From Enterobacteriaceae bacterium UBA7338 (GTDB lineage: Bacteria; Pseudomonadota; Gammaproteobacteria; Enterobacterales; Enterobacteriaceae), in the NCBI GenBank assembly GCA_002480085.1, contig DKPJ01000011.1, positions 426,389 to 490,388 on the forward strand: a stretch of 64,000 bases of DNA, written 5' to 3'. Below the pieces are notes generated by a model, which saw only the letters and a list, made by a program, of their open reading frames with translations, had not been told where the DNA came from and searched no databases. Positions 52,326-60,899 of this stretch are shown in pieces. The position numbers and the translations under genes were made by a program. Each line of letters begins with the position of its first letter. Position 1 is the stretch's first letter.

Positions 52326-52652
52326 ATGAAAAGATTATTGATTGCCTTAATGCCAGTGATGCTTGCCGGATGTACCACCTACAACCAGTTTGTGGAGCGC
52401 ATGCATACCGATACCCTTGAGTACCAGTGCGACGATGAGAAACCACTGGAGGTCAAGCTAAACCAGACCCGCCAGGAGGTGCATTTCATGCTGGACGATA
52501 CGCCGCTGACGCTGCAGCAGGGGCTTTCTGCTTCCGGGGCGCGCTATACCGACGGCATCTACGTCTTCTGGTCTAAAGGGGATAACGCCACGGTTTACAA
52601 GCACGATCGCATTATCTTAAACAACTGCCAGCTACAAAACCCGCAGCGTTGA
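52326..52652 (+). CDS. mliC: Lysozyme inhibitor lipoprotein MliC
   Basis: 108 residues from ATG 52326 (an upstream in-frame start gives no signal peptide). Signal MKRLLIALMPVMLAGC with lipobox LAGC. The MliC beta-barrel carries paired cysteines (YQCDDEK, NNCQL) and the inhibitor loop ARYTDGIYVFWSKGDNA. It blocks C-type lysozyme at the outer membrane. pdxH follows in the same direction. Confidence 0.95.
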   Translation: MKRLLIALMPVMLAGCTTYNQFVERMHTDTLEYQCDDEKPLEVKLNQTRQEVHFMLDDTPLTLQQGLSASGARYTDGIYVFWSKGDNATVYKHDRIILNNCQLQNPQR

Positions 52653-52709
52653 GATTTTTACCCAGGCGGCGCACAATAGCGCCACCTGAATCTTTACGTA
52701 GCGAACGCC

Positions 52710-53381
52710 ATGTCAGACAACAATGATGCACATAACAGCGATCTGCAGCATATTGCCCACCTGCGCCGGGAGTACACGAAAGGCGGCCTGCGTCGCACCG
52801 ATCTCCCTGCCCAGCCGTTAGAACTCTTTGAACGCTGGCTTAGCCAGGCCTGCGAAGCCCGCCTTGCCGATCCGACGGCGATGGTTGTCGCCACGGTTGA
52901 TGAGAAAGGCCAGCCTTACCAGCGTATCGTTCTGCTCAAGCACTACGATGAAAAAGGGCTGGTGTTCTACACTAACCTCGGCAGCCGTAAAGCGCACCAT
53001 ATCGAAAACAATCCGCAAATCAGCCTCTTGTTCCCCTGGCATATGCTGGAGCGCCAGGTGATGGTCATCGGTAAAGCGGAACGTCTCTCAACCCTGGAAG
53101 TAGTGAAGTACTTCCATAGCCGCCCGCGCGACAGCCAGATCGGCGCCTGGGTCTCCCAGCAGTCCAGCCGCATTTCGGCTCGTGGCGTGCTCGAAAGCAA
53201 GTTTCTTGAGCTTAAGCAGAAGTTTCAGCAGGGCGAAGTGCCGCTGCCCAGCTTCTGGGGCGGGTTCCGCGTCAGCATCGAGCAGATGGAGTTCTGGCAG
53301 GGGGGGGAGCACCGTCTCCACGACCGTTTTTTATACCAGCGTGAAAACAGCGGCTGGAAAATCGATCGTCTGGCGCCTTAA
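52710..53381 (+). CDS. pdxH: Pyridoxine/pyridoxamine 5'-phosphate oxidase
   Basis: 223 residues, five more than E. coli, mostly an insertion in the first ten (DNNDAHNSDLQ). An FMN enzyme that makes pyridoxal 5'-phosphate, last step of vitamin B6 synthesis. Motifs: LRREYTKGGL, RIVLLKHYDEKGLVFYTNLGSRK shortened to its ends, SRPRDSQIGAWVS and FWGGFRV. It precedes tyrS as in E. coli. Confidence 0.97.
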   Translation: MSDNNDAHNSDLQHIAHLRREYTKGGLRRTDLPAQPLELFERWLSQACEARLADPTAMVVATVDEKGQPYQRIVLLKHYDEKGLVFYTNLGSRKAHHIENNPQISLLFPWHMLERQVMVIGKAERLSTLEVVKYFHSRPRDSQIGAWVSQQSSRISARGVLESKFLELKQKFQQGEVPLPSFWGGFRVSIEQMEFWQGGEHRLHDRFLYQRENSGWKIDRLAP

Positions 53382-53506
53382 TCGCTGAAAAATGTTGATT
53401 TAAGCGCTGGTACTCCTGGTTCCAGCGCTTTATTCTATCCCTCTTTCGTAACGAGCGAAAAGTCGTGTACCGGCAAAGGTGCAGCGTTTGATACATGGAG
53501 AATTTG

Positions 53507-54781
53507 ATGGCAAGCGGTAACTTGATTAAACAATTGCAAGAGCGGGGCCTCGTTGCCCAGGTGACGGACGAAAATGCGTTAGCAGAGCGACTGGCGCAAG
53601 GCCCGATCGCGCTCTATTGCGGCTTCGATCCCACCGCTGACAGCTTGCATTTGGGGCATCTGGTTCCATTGTTATGCCTGAAACGCTTCCAGCAGGCAGG
53701 CCACAAGCCTGTGGCGCTGGTGGGTGGCGCAACGGGCCTGATTGGCGATCCGAGCTTTAAAGCCGCCGAGCGTAAACTCAACACTGAAGATACCGTCCAG
53801 GAGTGGGTGGATAAGATCCGCAAGCAGGTTGCGCCTTTCCTCGACTTCGACTGCGGTGACAACTCAGCGATTGCGGCGAACAACTACGACTGGTTTGGCG
53901 GCATGAACGTGCTGACCTTCCTGCGCGATATCGGGAAACACTTCTCTGTAAACCAGATGATCAACAAAGAGGCGGTGAAGCAGCGTCTGAACCGTGACGA
54001 TCAGGGCATCTCCTTTACCGAATTCTCCTATAACCTGCTGCAGGGCTACGATTTCGCCTGCCTGAACAAGCTGCACGGCGTAGCGCTGCAGATTGGCGGC
54101 TCCGATCAGTGGGGTAATATCACCTCCGGTATCGACCTGACCCGCCGCCTGCACCAGAATCAGGTCTTCGGCCTGACCGTGCCGCTGATCACCAAAGCCG
54201 ACGGCACCAAGTTTGGTAAAACCGAGGGCGGCGCAGTCTGGCTCGATCCGAAGAAAACCAGCCCGTATAAGTTCTACCAGTTCTGGATCAACACCGCCGA
54301 TGCCGACGTCTACCGCTTCCTGAAGTTCTTTACCTTTATGGATATCGCCGAGATCAACGCGCTGGAAGAGGAAGATAAGAACAGCGGTAAAGCGCCGCGC
54401 GCCCAGTACGTGCTGGCCGAGCAGGTGACCCGCCTGGTGCACGGCGAAGAGGGGCTGGAAGCGGCGAAACGCATTACCGCCAGCCTGTTCAACGGTACCC
54501 TGAGCGATCTGAGCGAAGCAGACTTCGCGCAGCTGGCGCAGGACGGCGTTCCGATGGTTGAAATGGAGAAGGGCGCGGATCTGATGCAGGCGCTGGTGGA
54601 TTCTGAGCTGCAGCCATCTCGTGGCCAGGCACGCAAGACCATCGCCTCTAACGCGGTCACCATTAACGGTGAAAAACAGTCTGATGCGGAATACACCTTC
54701 GCCGACAGCGATCGCCTGTTTGGCCGCTATACGCTGCTGCGTCGCGGTAAGAAAAATTACTGTTTAATCTGCTGGAAGTAA
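53507..54781 (+). CDS. tyrS: Tyrosyl-tRNA synthetase
   Basis: 424 residues from ATG 53507 behind ATGGAG, the E. coli start (MASGNLIKQL). It charges tRNA-Tyr. Class I signature HLGHL (about 46-50, HIGH-type) with ALYCGFDPTADS before it, KFGKT (about 235, KMSKS-type), tyrosine-pocket LQGYDFACL and QIGGSDQWGN, and a C-terminal S4 domain (PSRGQARKTIASNAVTINGE). Confidence 0.98.
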   Translation: MASGNLIKQLQERGLVAQVTDENALAERLAQGPIALYCGFDPTADSLHLGHLVPLLCLKRFQQAGHKPVALVGGATGLIGDPSFKAAERKLNTEDTVQEWVDKIRKQVAPFLDFDCGDNSAIAANNYDWFGGMNVLTFLRDIGKHFSVNQMINKEAVKQRLNRDDQGISFTEFSYNLLQGYDFACLNKLHGVALQIGGSDQWGNITSGIDLTRRLHQNQVFGLTVPLITKADGTKFGKTEGGAVWLDPKKTSPYKFYQFWINTADADVYRFLKFFTFMDIAEINALEEEDKNSGKAPRAQYVLAEQVTRLVHGEEGLEAAKRITASLFNGTLSDLSEADFAQLAQDGVPMVEMEKGADLMQALVDSELQPSRGQARKTIASNAVTINGEKQSDAEYTFADSDRLFGRYTLLRRGKKNYCLICWK

Positions 54782-54793
54782 TGTACTAAGCAC

Positions 54794-54823
54794 AGGGAGT
54801 GAGAAATCACTCCCTTATTTTTA
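54794..54823 (+). terminator. tyrS terminator
   Basis: A 9-bp stem AGGGAGTGA/TCACTCCCT with a GAAA tetraloop, then TATTTTTAT. The pdxY start follows 16 bases later, so read-through is likely. Confidence 0.8.
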
Positions 54824-54838
54824 TGTCCGGGTAAGAAA

Positions 54839-55699
54839 ATGAAGAACATCCTCGCCATCCAGTCTCACGTCGTCTTTGGTCATGCCGGCAACAGCGCCGC
54901 TGAATTTCCGATGCGCCGCCTTGGTGCCAACGTCTGGCCGCTCAATACGGTTCAGTTCTCCAACCACACCCAGTACGGCAGGTGGACCGGCTGCGTGATG
55001 CCGCCCGCACATCTGACGGAGATCGTGCAGGGCATTGCCGATATCGACAAGCTGAAGAGCTGCGATGCGGTGCTGACCGGCTACCTTGGCTCTGCCGAGC
55101 AGGGCGAGCATATTCTGGGGATTGTGCGCCAGGTAAAAGCGGCGAATCCGCAGGCAAAATACTTCTGCGATCCGGTAATGGGTCACCCGGAGAAGGGGTG
55201 CATCGTTGCCCCCGGCGTGGCGGAGTTCCACGCCCGCTATGCGCTGCCCGCCAGCGATATCATCGCCCCAAACCTGATTGAGCTGGAGATGCTGTGTGGT
55301 CACCCGGTGAATAACATCAGCGAGGCGGTTGCCGCCGCGCGTGAGCTAATTGCGCAGGGACCGGAGATTGTGCTGATCAAACACCTGGCCCGCGCGGCCA
55401 AAAGCATGGAGAGCTTTGAGATGCTGCTGGTCACGGCACGCGAGGCCTGGCACATCAGCCGTCCGCTGGTAGATTTTGGTATGCGCCAGCCGGTTGGCGT
55501 GGGCGACGTCACCAGTGGCCTGCTGCTGGTTAAGCTGCTTCAGGGGGCATCCCTGCGCGATGCGCTGGAGCACGTGACGGCGGCGGTATATGAGATCATG
55601 CTCACCACCAAACAGATGGGCGAGTATGAGCTGCAGGTGGTTGCCGCCCAGGATCGCATCGCCCGGCCCGAACATCTGTTCCGCGCCACAGAGGTGTAG
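54839..55699 (+). CDS. pdxY: Pyridoxal kinase 2
   Basis: 286 residues, one fewer than E. coli PdxY. It phosphorylates pyridoxal in the B6 salvage path. Ribokinase-like motifs: SHVVFGHAGNSAAEFPMRR at the start, YFCDPVMGHPEKGC (about 110-123), and VGVGDVTSGLLLVKLLQG (about 219) with the catalytic Asp in GVGD. In E. coli gstA lies next to it, before dtpA; here a REP-like element and a terminator take that place. Confidence 0.96.
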   Translation: MKNILAIQSHVVFGHAGNSAAEFPMRRLGANVWPLNTVQFSNHTQYGRWTGCVMPPAHLTEIVQGIADIDKLKSCDAVLTGYLGSAEQGEHILGIVRQVKAANPQAKYFCDPVMGHPEKGCIVAPGVAEFHARYALPASDIIAPNLIELEMLCGHPVNNISEAVAAARELIAQGPEIVLIKHLARAAKSMESFEMLLVTAREAWHISRPLVDFGMRQPVGVGDVTSGLLLVKLLQGASLRDALEHVTAAVYEIMLTTKQMGEYELQVVAAQDRIARPEHLFRATEV

Positions 55700-55735
55700 G
55701 TCGGGCAAACGCAGTGCCGCCCGGCGTTTTCACAA
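55697..55735. repeat. REP-like element
   Basis: GTAGGTCGGGCAAACGCAGT followed by GCCGCCCGGCG has the form of enterobacterial REP sequences (GC-rich imperfect palindrome between genes). It abuts the pdxY stop. Confidence 0.55.
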
Positions 55736-55745
55736 CGCCTACAAT

Positions 55746-55781
55746 AACAAAAGCCGCTGATCTCTCAGCGGCTTTTTCTTT
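55746..55781. terminator. Bidirectional terminator pdxY / dtpA
   Basis: A 10-bp stem AAGCCGCTGA/TCAGCGGCTT with loop TCTC at 55751-55774; A-rich before, T-tract after. Confidence 0.88.
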
Positions 55782-55803
55782 GGCTTGCGTTTCCCGGTGC
55801 ACG

Positions 55804-57309
55804 TTACGCGGTAGCGGTCTCAGACACGGCTGCGTCTTTATCATCGCTCTGCGTCATGCGGTTCAGCTTCGGCGCGGTCAGCAGCATCAGCACGGCGATG
55901 ACGGCGGTAACAATACCAATCTGCAGGAACACGCGACCGTAGACATCCAGCGACATCAGCGGATCGGTCACGTTCTCCGGAATGGCCATCATGTTAGCCA
56001 CGTAGCCAGCGATCAGGTTAGCCCCGGCGGTCGTCAGGAACCAGCTGCCCATGATGAAGCCCATCAGGCGCTGCGGAACCAGCTGAGCCACCATCGCCAG
56101 GCCAAGGCCGGAGATCATCAGCTCACCGATGCTCTGGAAGGCGTAGCTGGCAATCAGCCAGTTCACGGAGACGATCCCAGCGTCGCTGGCAAACTTAGCT
56201 CCTAACGGCAGGATCAGAAACGCCGCTGAGCAGAGCACCATCCCAATAGCAAACTTGAACGGCATCGGCAGGTTGTCGCCCATCTTGTTATAGATAGCGG
56301 CCAGAATCGGGCTACCGATGATGATCCAGAACGGGTTCAGGGCCTGATACTGCTCCGGCTCGAAGGCGATACCCAGGATGGAGTGCTCAACGTTGCGGAT
56401 CGCGAAGAAGTTCAGCGAGGTCGGCATCTGGCTGTAGAGGATGAAGAACAGAATCGCCTGCAGCATCAGAATAAAGGCCACGATCATCTTGCGACGCGCC
56501 GCGCCGTGCATAGAGAAGGTCTCTTTCGCAAAGATGATGACGATAACCATCGCGACCAGCGCCAGCACCAGACGGGCAATGCCCTGGTTATGCAGCAGCC
56601 AGGTTGCCGCCGCGACCAGTACAACCACACCCGCAATAGTGGCCAGCAGGCTACCGACGCGCAGCGGTTCAAAGTCCGGCTTCGAACCGTACTGTTTGAC
56701 CCAGCGCTGGCAGAAGGCAAAGTTCACTACGGTGATCAGCATCCCGACGACGCTCAATGCGAAAGCCACGCTCCAGCCAAACTTCGCTGCCAGCCACGGC
56801 GTCGCCAGCATAGAGAAGAACGAGCCGATATTTACAGACATGTAGTACATGGTGAATGCGCCATCGAGACGCGGATCATCCTTCGCGTAGCAGGTAGAGA
56901 GCAGCGAGGAGGGGTTGGCTTTGAACAGGCCGTTACCCACGGCGATGGTGGCCATACCCATATAGACAACGGCCGCATCATGGCCGGACCAGGCCACCAG
57001 CGCATAGCCGATCGCCAGTACAATCGCGCCCAGCATAATGACGCGCTTGGTACCCAGCACTTTGTCACCCAGCCAGCCGCCGATGGCCACCAGGCCATAA
57101 ACCAGGGCGCTGAAGGAGGAGAACAGCGTAATAGAGTCGGATTCAGACATACCCAGCTGTTTAACCAGGTACACCGCCATGATCCCTTGCAGGCCGTAGA
57201 AACCGAAGCGCTCCCACAGCTCAATGGAGAAGATCAGGTAAAACGCCTTGGGTTGTTTGAAAGCGTTCATGCTAACGCTTTCAGATGGTTTGTTGTTTGC
57301 AGTGGACAC
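55804..57309 (-). CDS. dtpA: Dipeptide and tripeptide permease DtpA (TppB)
   Basis: 501 residues, one more than E. coli. A proton-coupled POT/PTR transporter with fourteen membrane segments. The proton motif ExxERF is at about 31-36 (ELWERFGFYGLQG), and the PTR signature around MYYMSVNIGSFFS (about 155) is present. It takes up di- and tripeptides across the inner membrane; in enterics it is induced by OmpR and anaerobiosis. The upstream gap is 569 bases. Confidence 0.97.
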   Translation of the reverse strand: MSTANNKPSESVSMNAFKQPKAFYLIFSIELWERFGFYGLQGIMAVYLVKQLGMSESDSITLFSSFSALVYGLVAIGGWLGDKVLGTKRVIMLGAIVLAIGYALVAWSGHDAAVVYMGMATIAVGNGLFKANPSSLLSTCYAKDDPRLDGAFTMYYMSVNIGSFFSMLATPWLAAKFGWSVAFALSVVGMLITVVNFAFCQRWVKQYGSKPDFEPLRVGSLLATIAGVVVLVAAATWLLHNQGIARLVLALVAMVIVIIFAKETFSMHGAARRKMIVAFILMLQAILFFILYSQMPTSLNFFAIRNVEHSILGIAFEPEQYQALNPFWIIIGSPILAAIYNKMGDNLPMPFKFAIGMVLCSAAFLILPLGAKFASDAGIVSVNWLIASYAFQSIGELMISGLGLAMVAQLVPQRLMGFIMGSWFLTTAGANLIAGYVANMMAIPENVTDPLMSLDVYGRVFLQIGIVTAVIAVLMLLTAPKLNRMTQSDDKDAAVSETATA

Positions 57310-57878
57310 ATATACCTCTTTTTTTACATCCCATATTAACGGGGGTGTTCAATGCGCGATGGCCAGAGTCCATCGAGCTTATAGTTATAAGGGAGGGGAA
57401 ACGGCGGGTAATGTTCCCTATCCGGGACGCTGAGGCAATACCTTTGTAATAAACTGTTACATATAAAATGCCCGCTATAATGCTCCGACAGAAAGATTGT
57501 TATACAGCGTTAAATTTTGACATTAGCGATTTGATAGTTTTTTTCACTAAAAGAAATTGGCGAAAATGGGTCTTTGGCGATATGTTCTGCTATTTCGCGT
57601 CACTTGCAGCGTAATGGCCCATCATTGCTAAAAATGGTGGTTTAATCTATCGCTGATGGCTTATGGAATGTGGCAGGGAAGTGGTACAAAGCTGAAGCTT
57701 ATGACGAATTTTTAACATTACCTTAGCAAAGCGATCGGCTTCACAAACGTATAGAAATTTTTTGTATTAAAAAAACGATTAACCCTCAAAAGTCATAACC
57801 AGCCGAGTTTTATCACGCCGTGTACAGGCATGAAAACATAAGCTGGCGTTATAAAGAGCAAAAGCAGCGAGGGGAAAT
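57310..57878. other. Non-coding gap dtpA / nth
   Basis: 569 bases, AT-rich, between the dtpA start and the nth stop. Short frames here show no coding signal. The dtpA promoter and its regulatory sites should be in the right part next to 57,309-57,480, but I cannot mark OmpR sites with confidence. Stem-loops for nth are not evident. Confidence 0.5.
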
Positions 57879-58517
57879 TTACTCGTAAACCTTTTCCCGG
57901 TATTCACACAGATCTTCGATAATGCAGGAGCCGCAGCGCGGTTTACGGGCAATGCAGGTGTAGCGGCCATGCAGAATCAGCCAGTGATGACAATCAACCT
58001 TAAATTCCGCCGGTACGACCTTCAGCAGCTTCTCCTCCACCTGCTCAACGTTTTTTCCCGGCGCGAACAGCGTACGGTTACAGACGCGGAAAATATGGGT
58101 ATCGACGGCAATGGTCGGCCAGCCAAAAGCAGTGTTTAGCACCACGTTAGCGGTTTTGCGCCCGACGCCGGGCAGAGCCTCCAGCGCGGCGCGATCTTCC
58201 GGTACTTCGCCACCGTGCTGCTCCAGCAGGATACGGCAGGTCTTGATGACGTTCTCCGCCTTGCTGTTAAACAGGCCGATAGTTTTGATGTAAGACTTCA
58301 CCCCCTCGACGCCAAGCGCCAGCATCGTTTCAGGGGTATTGGCGACCGGATAGAGCTTCGCCGTCGCCTTATTCACACTGACGTCCGTGGCCTGCGCCGA
58401 GAGCAGAACCGCAATCAGCAGCTCAAACGGTGAGTTAAAGTTTAGCTCGGTGGTCGGGTGCGGATTGTTCTCCCGCAGCCGGGTCAAAATCTCCAGCCGT
58501 TTTACTTTATTCATCAA
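57879..58517 (-). CDS. nth: Endonuclease III
   Basis: 212 residues, one more than E. coli. Removes oxidised pyrimidines and cuts the abasic site. The helix-hairpin-helix with the catalytic lysine is EALPGVGRKTANVVL (about 110-125), the catalytic aspartate is in TIAVDTHIFRV (about 138), and the [4Fe-4S] loop C-x6-C-x2-C-x5-C is at the end (CIARKPRCGSCIIEDLC). It overlaps rsxE by four bases (ATGA), the last gene of the rsx operon. Confidence 0.98.
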   Translation of the reverse strand: MMNKVKRLEILTRLRENNPHPTTELNFNSPFELLIAVLLSAQATDVSVNKATAKLYPVANTPETMLALGVEGVKSYIKTIGLFNSKAENVIKTCRILLEQHGGEVPEDRAALEALPGVGRKTANVVLNTAFGWPTIAVDTHIFRVCNRTLFAPGKNVEQVEEKLLKVVPAEFKVDCHHWLILHGRYTCIARKPRCGSCIIEDLCEYREKVYE

Positions 58518-59215
58518 GCCTTCCCGGGCGCGACAGGGGTTTCTACAGCAGGCGTGGCTACAGCCGCAGCCGCCCGGCGTTTTTTAGTCCGTTCATCGAT
58601 CAGGTACTTCACCGCCAGCATCATGCCCAGGCCGATAAACGCCCCGGGGGGGAGCATCGCCAGCAGGAAAGGCGAATCGGTATGGAATACTTCGATACGC
58701 AGCACCTTCGCCCAGCTACCTAGCAGGCCATCCGCACCGTCAAACAGCGTGCCGTTGCCCAGCACTTCACGCAGGGAGCCGAGTACGAACATGGCGCAGG
58801 TGGCCCCCATGCCGATTGAGAAACCATCCAGCGCCGAAAGCGCCGGGCCTTTCTTGGCGGCAAAGGCTTCCGCACGACCCACCACGATGCAGTTGGTGAC
58901 GATCAGCGGGATAAAGATCCCCAGCGACTGATAGAGACCAAAGGCATAGGCGTTGATCAGCATCTGCACCGCGCTGACCACCGAGGCGATAATCATGACG
59001 TAGATCGGAATACGGATCTCCGCAGGGGTCCAGCGCCGCAGGGCGGAGATAGTCAGGTTAGTCAGGGTCAGCACCAGCGTCGTCGCCAGGCCGAGGCCCA
59101 GGGCGTTAGTTGCGGTAGAGGTCACGGCCAGCAGCGGACACATGCCCAGCAGCTGCACCAGCGCCGAGTTATTCTTCCACAGCCCCTGAACAATAACCTC
59201 TTTTACTTCGCTCAT
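58514..59215 (-). CDS. rsxE: Electron transport complex subunit RsxE
   Basis: 233 residues, six membrane segments. Integral part of the Rsx (Rnf-like) complex, which in E. coli keeps the SoxR [2Fe-2S] regulator reduced. It is related in sequence to RsxA: both carry a 'LGLCPFMGV / LGMCPLLAV' first motif and 'TNCxVLGRAEA / TTNCAVLGVAL'. The C-terminal tail is alanine/lysine-rich. Start lies three bases after rsxG. Confidence 0.96.
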   Translation of the reverse strand: MSEVKEVIVQGLWKNNSALVQLLGMCPLLAVTSTATNALGLGLATTLVLTLTNLTISALRRWTPAEIRIPIYVMIIASVVSAVQMLINAYAFGLYQSLGIFIPLIVTNCIVVGRAEAFAAKKGPALSALDGFSIGMGATCAMFVLGSLREVLGNGTLFDGADGLLGSWAKVLRIEVFHTDSPFLLAMLPPGAFIGLGMMLAVKYLIDERTKKRRAAAAVATPAVETPVAPGKA

Positions 59216-59218
59216 GGT

Positions 59219-59839
59219 TTACTCTCCGCAGGAAGGTAAGGAATTAAGCTGGGCTGGCAGCGTCTGCGCATACAGTCCGGCACGTTTGACGGCGTTCACC
59301 ACCGCGCGTGGGGTGATGGTTGCGCCAGTAAACTGGTCAAAATCACCGCCGTCTTTTTTTACTGCCCAGTGGCTGTCCGACGCGCCGGCAATCGTCTTGC
59401 CGCTGAAAGAGGTGATCCAGTCCGAGAGGCGCAGTTCGATCTTATCGCCCAGGCCCGGCGTCTCATGGTGCTCGGTCACCCGCGTGCCCAGCACCGTGCC
59501 GCTAAAGTCAGCGCCAACCAGCAGCTGAATAGCGCCGGAGTAACCATCCGGCGCGGTAGCTTCCATCACCGCCGCCACCGGCTTGTCGTCCTGGCGGGCA
59601 ATGTAGATTCGACGCTCGCCCTTGCCCAACTCCGGGGCATTAACCAGGAAACAGCTCTGGCTGAGATCGTTATTATAGAGATTGTCAGGCACTACCTGAT
59701 CGAACAGCGCCTTCTGCTGAATAGCGGCCTGCTCGGCAATGGTCGATTTGGTCAGCTGGGCGATCGCCGCCGTCAGGCCGGTAGAGCAGGCGGCAAAGAG
59801 CGCCAGCGTCACGCCGTGTTTCTGCATGGTCTTCAACAT
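59219..59839 (-). CDS. rsxG: Electron transport complex subunit RsxG
   Basis: 206 residues from ATG 59839, the E. coli start (MLKTMQKHGVTLALF); an upstream start overlaps rsxD and is not used. One N-terminal membrane helix, then a periplasmic FMN domain. FMN is probably bound through a phosphoester to the threonine of FTGATITPRAVV (about 175). The TEHHETPGLGDKI block is typical of RnfG/NqrC. Confidence 0.96.
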   Translation of the reverse strand: MLKTMQKHGVTLALFAACSTGLTAAIAQLTKSTIAEQAAIQQKALFDQVVPDNLYNNDLSQSCFLVNAPELGKGERRIYIARQDDKPVAAVMEATAPDGYSGAIQLLVGADFSGTVLGTRVTEHHETPGLGDKIELRLSDWITSFSGKTIAGASDSHWAVKKDGGDFDQFTGATITPRAVVNAVKRAGLYAQTLPAQLNSLPSCGE

Positions 59840-59849
59840 GGCGGTCTCC

Positions 59850-60899
59850 TCAGCGATGGCCGTAGACGCGCGGACGCGTATAGTAGTCAATCAACGGCAC
59901 GGTAATGTTCGCCAGCAGCACCGCGAAGGCGACGCCGTCCGGGTAGCCACCAAAGCTGCGGATCAGCCAGACCAGCACCCCGGTCAGCGCGCCGAAGATC
60001 AGGCGGCCCTTGTTGGTCGTCGAGGCGGTGACCGGATCGGTCAGGATAAAGAACGCCCCGAGCATCGTAGCCCCAGAGAAAATATGCAGCAGCGGCGAGG
60101 CCAGGCTCTCCGGCGAAAAGATCCAGCCCAGCGTGGCGCAGAGGGTCAGCGTGACAAGGAAGCTTACCGGAATATGCCAGCGGATAGCGCCTTTCCCCAG
60201 CAGGAACAGCCCGCCCAGCAGATAGGCAAGGTTAACCCACTGCCAGCCCGCACCCGCCAGCACGCCGCTGTAGATCGGGTACTGCATGATCTGCTCGACG
60301 CTGTGTCCGGCGTGCAGCGACGTTTTGAAAGTGTCCAGCGGCGTCGCCTGGCTGACGCCATCAATGCCCATCCGCAAGGTATCCATATCGCCACCCGCGC
60401 TGTGGCCGGTGAAGATAACCTGCACCGCATCCATAAAACCGGGCACGTTAGCGGCAATGTCGTGGGGCGGTAACCAAGTGGTCATCTGCACCGGGAAGGA
60501 GATCAGCAGCACCACATAGCCGATCATGGCCGGGTTAAAGGGGTTATGCCCAAGACCGCCGTAGAGCTGCTTGGCAATAATCACCGCAAAAACAGTACCC
60601 AGCACTATCATCCACCATGGTGCGAATGACGGAATACTGATCGCCAGCAGCAGGCCGGTGAGCAGGGCGGAGTTATCCTTGAGGATCGCCCCTACGTTCT
60701 GCTTACGCAGTTTAAGTATCAACCCTTCAGCAGCAAGGGCACTCGCACCTGCCAGCAGGATCTGCAGCAGCGTACCCCAGCCAAAGAACCAGGTCTGCAC
60801 GGCGATCCCGGGTAGGGTCGCGAGCAGAACCAGCATCATAATCCGAGATGTCTGGCGCTGGTTGTGCGTATAGGGGGAGCTTGCGATTCTAAAGACCAT
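59850..60899 (-). CDS. rsxD: Electron transport complex subunit RsxD
   Basis: 349 residues, about three shorter than E. coli. About ten membrane segments. FMN attaches to the threonine of FSGATMLGAFFILTDPV (about 185). It forms the membrane core with RsxA, RsxE and RsxG. The stop of rsxC (60900) touches its start, so translation is coupled. Confidence 0.96.
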   Translation of the reverse strand: MVFRIASSPYTHNQRQTSRIMMLVLLATLPGIAVQTWFFGWGTLLQILLAGASALAAEGLILKLRKQNVGAILKDNSALLTGLLLAISIPSFAPWWMIVLGTVFAVIIAKQLYGGLGHNPFNPAMIGYVVLLISFPVQMTTWLPPHDIAANVPGFMDAVQVIFTGHSAGGDMDTLRMGIDGVSQATPLDTFKTSLHAGHSVEQIMQYPIYSGVLAGAGWQWVNLAYLLGGLFLLGKGAIRWHIPVSFLVTLTLCATLGWIFSPESLASPLLHIFSGATMLGAFFILTDPVTASTTNKGRLIFGALTGVLVWLIRSFGGYPDGVAFAVLLANITVPLIDYYTRPRVYGHR

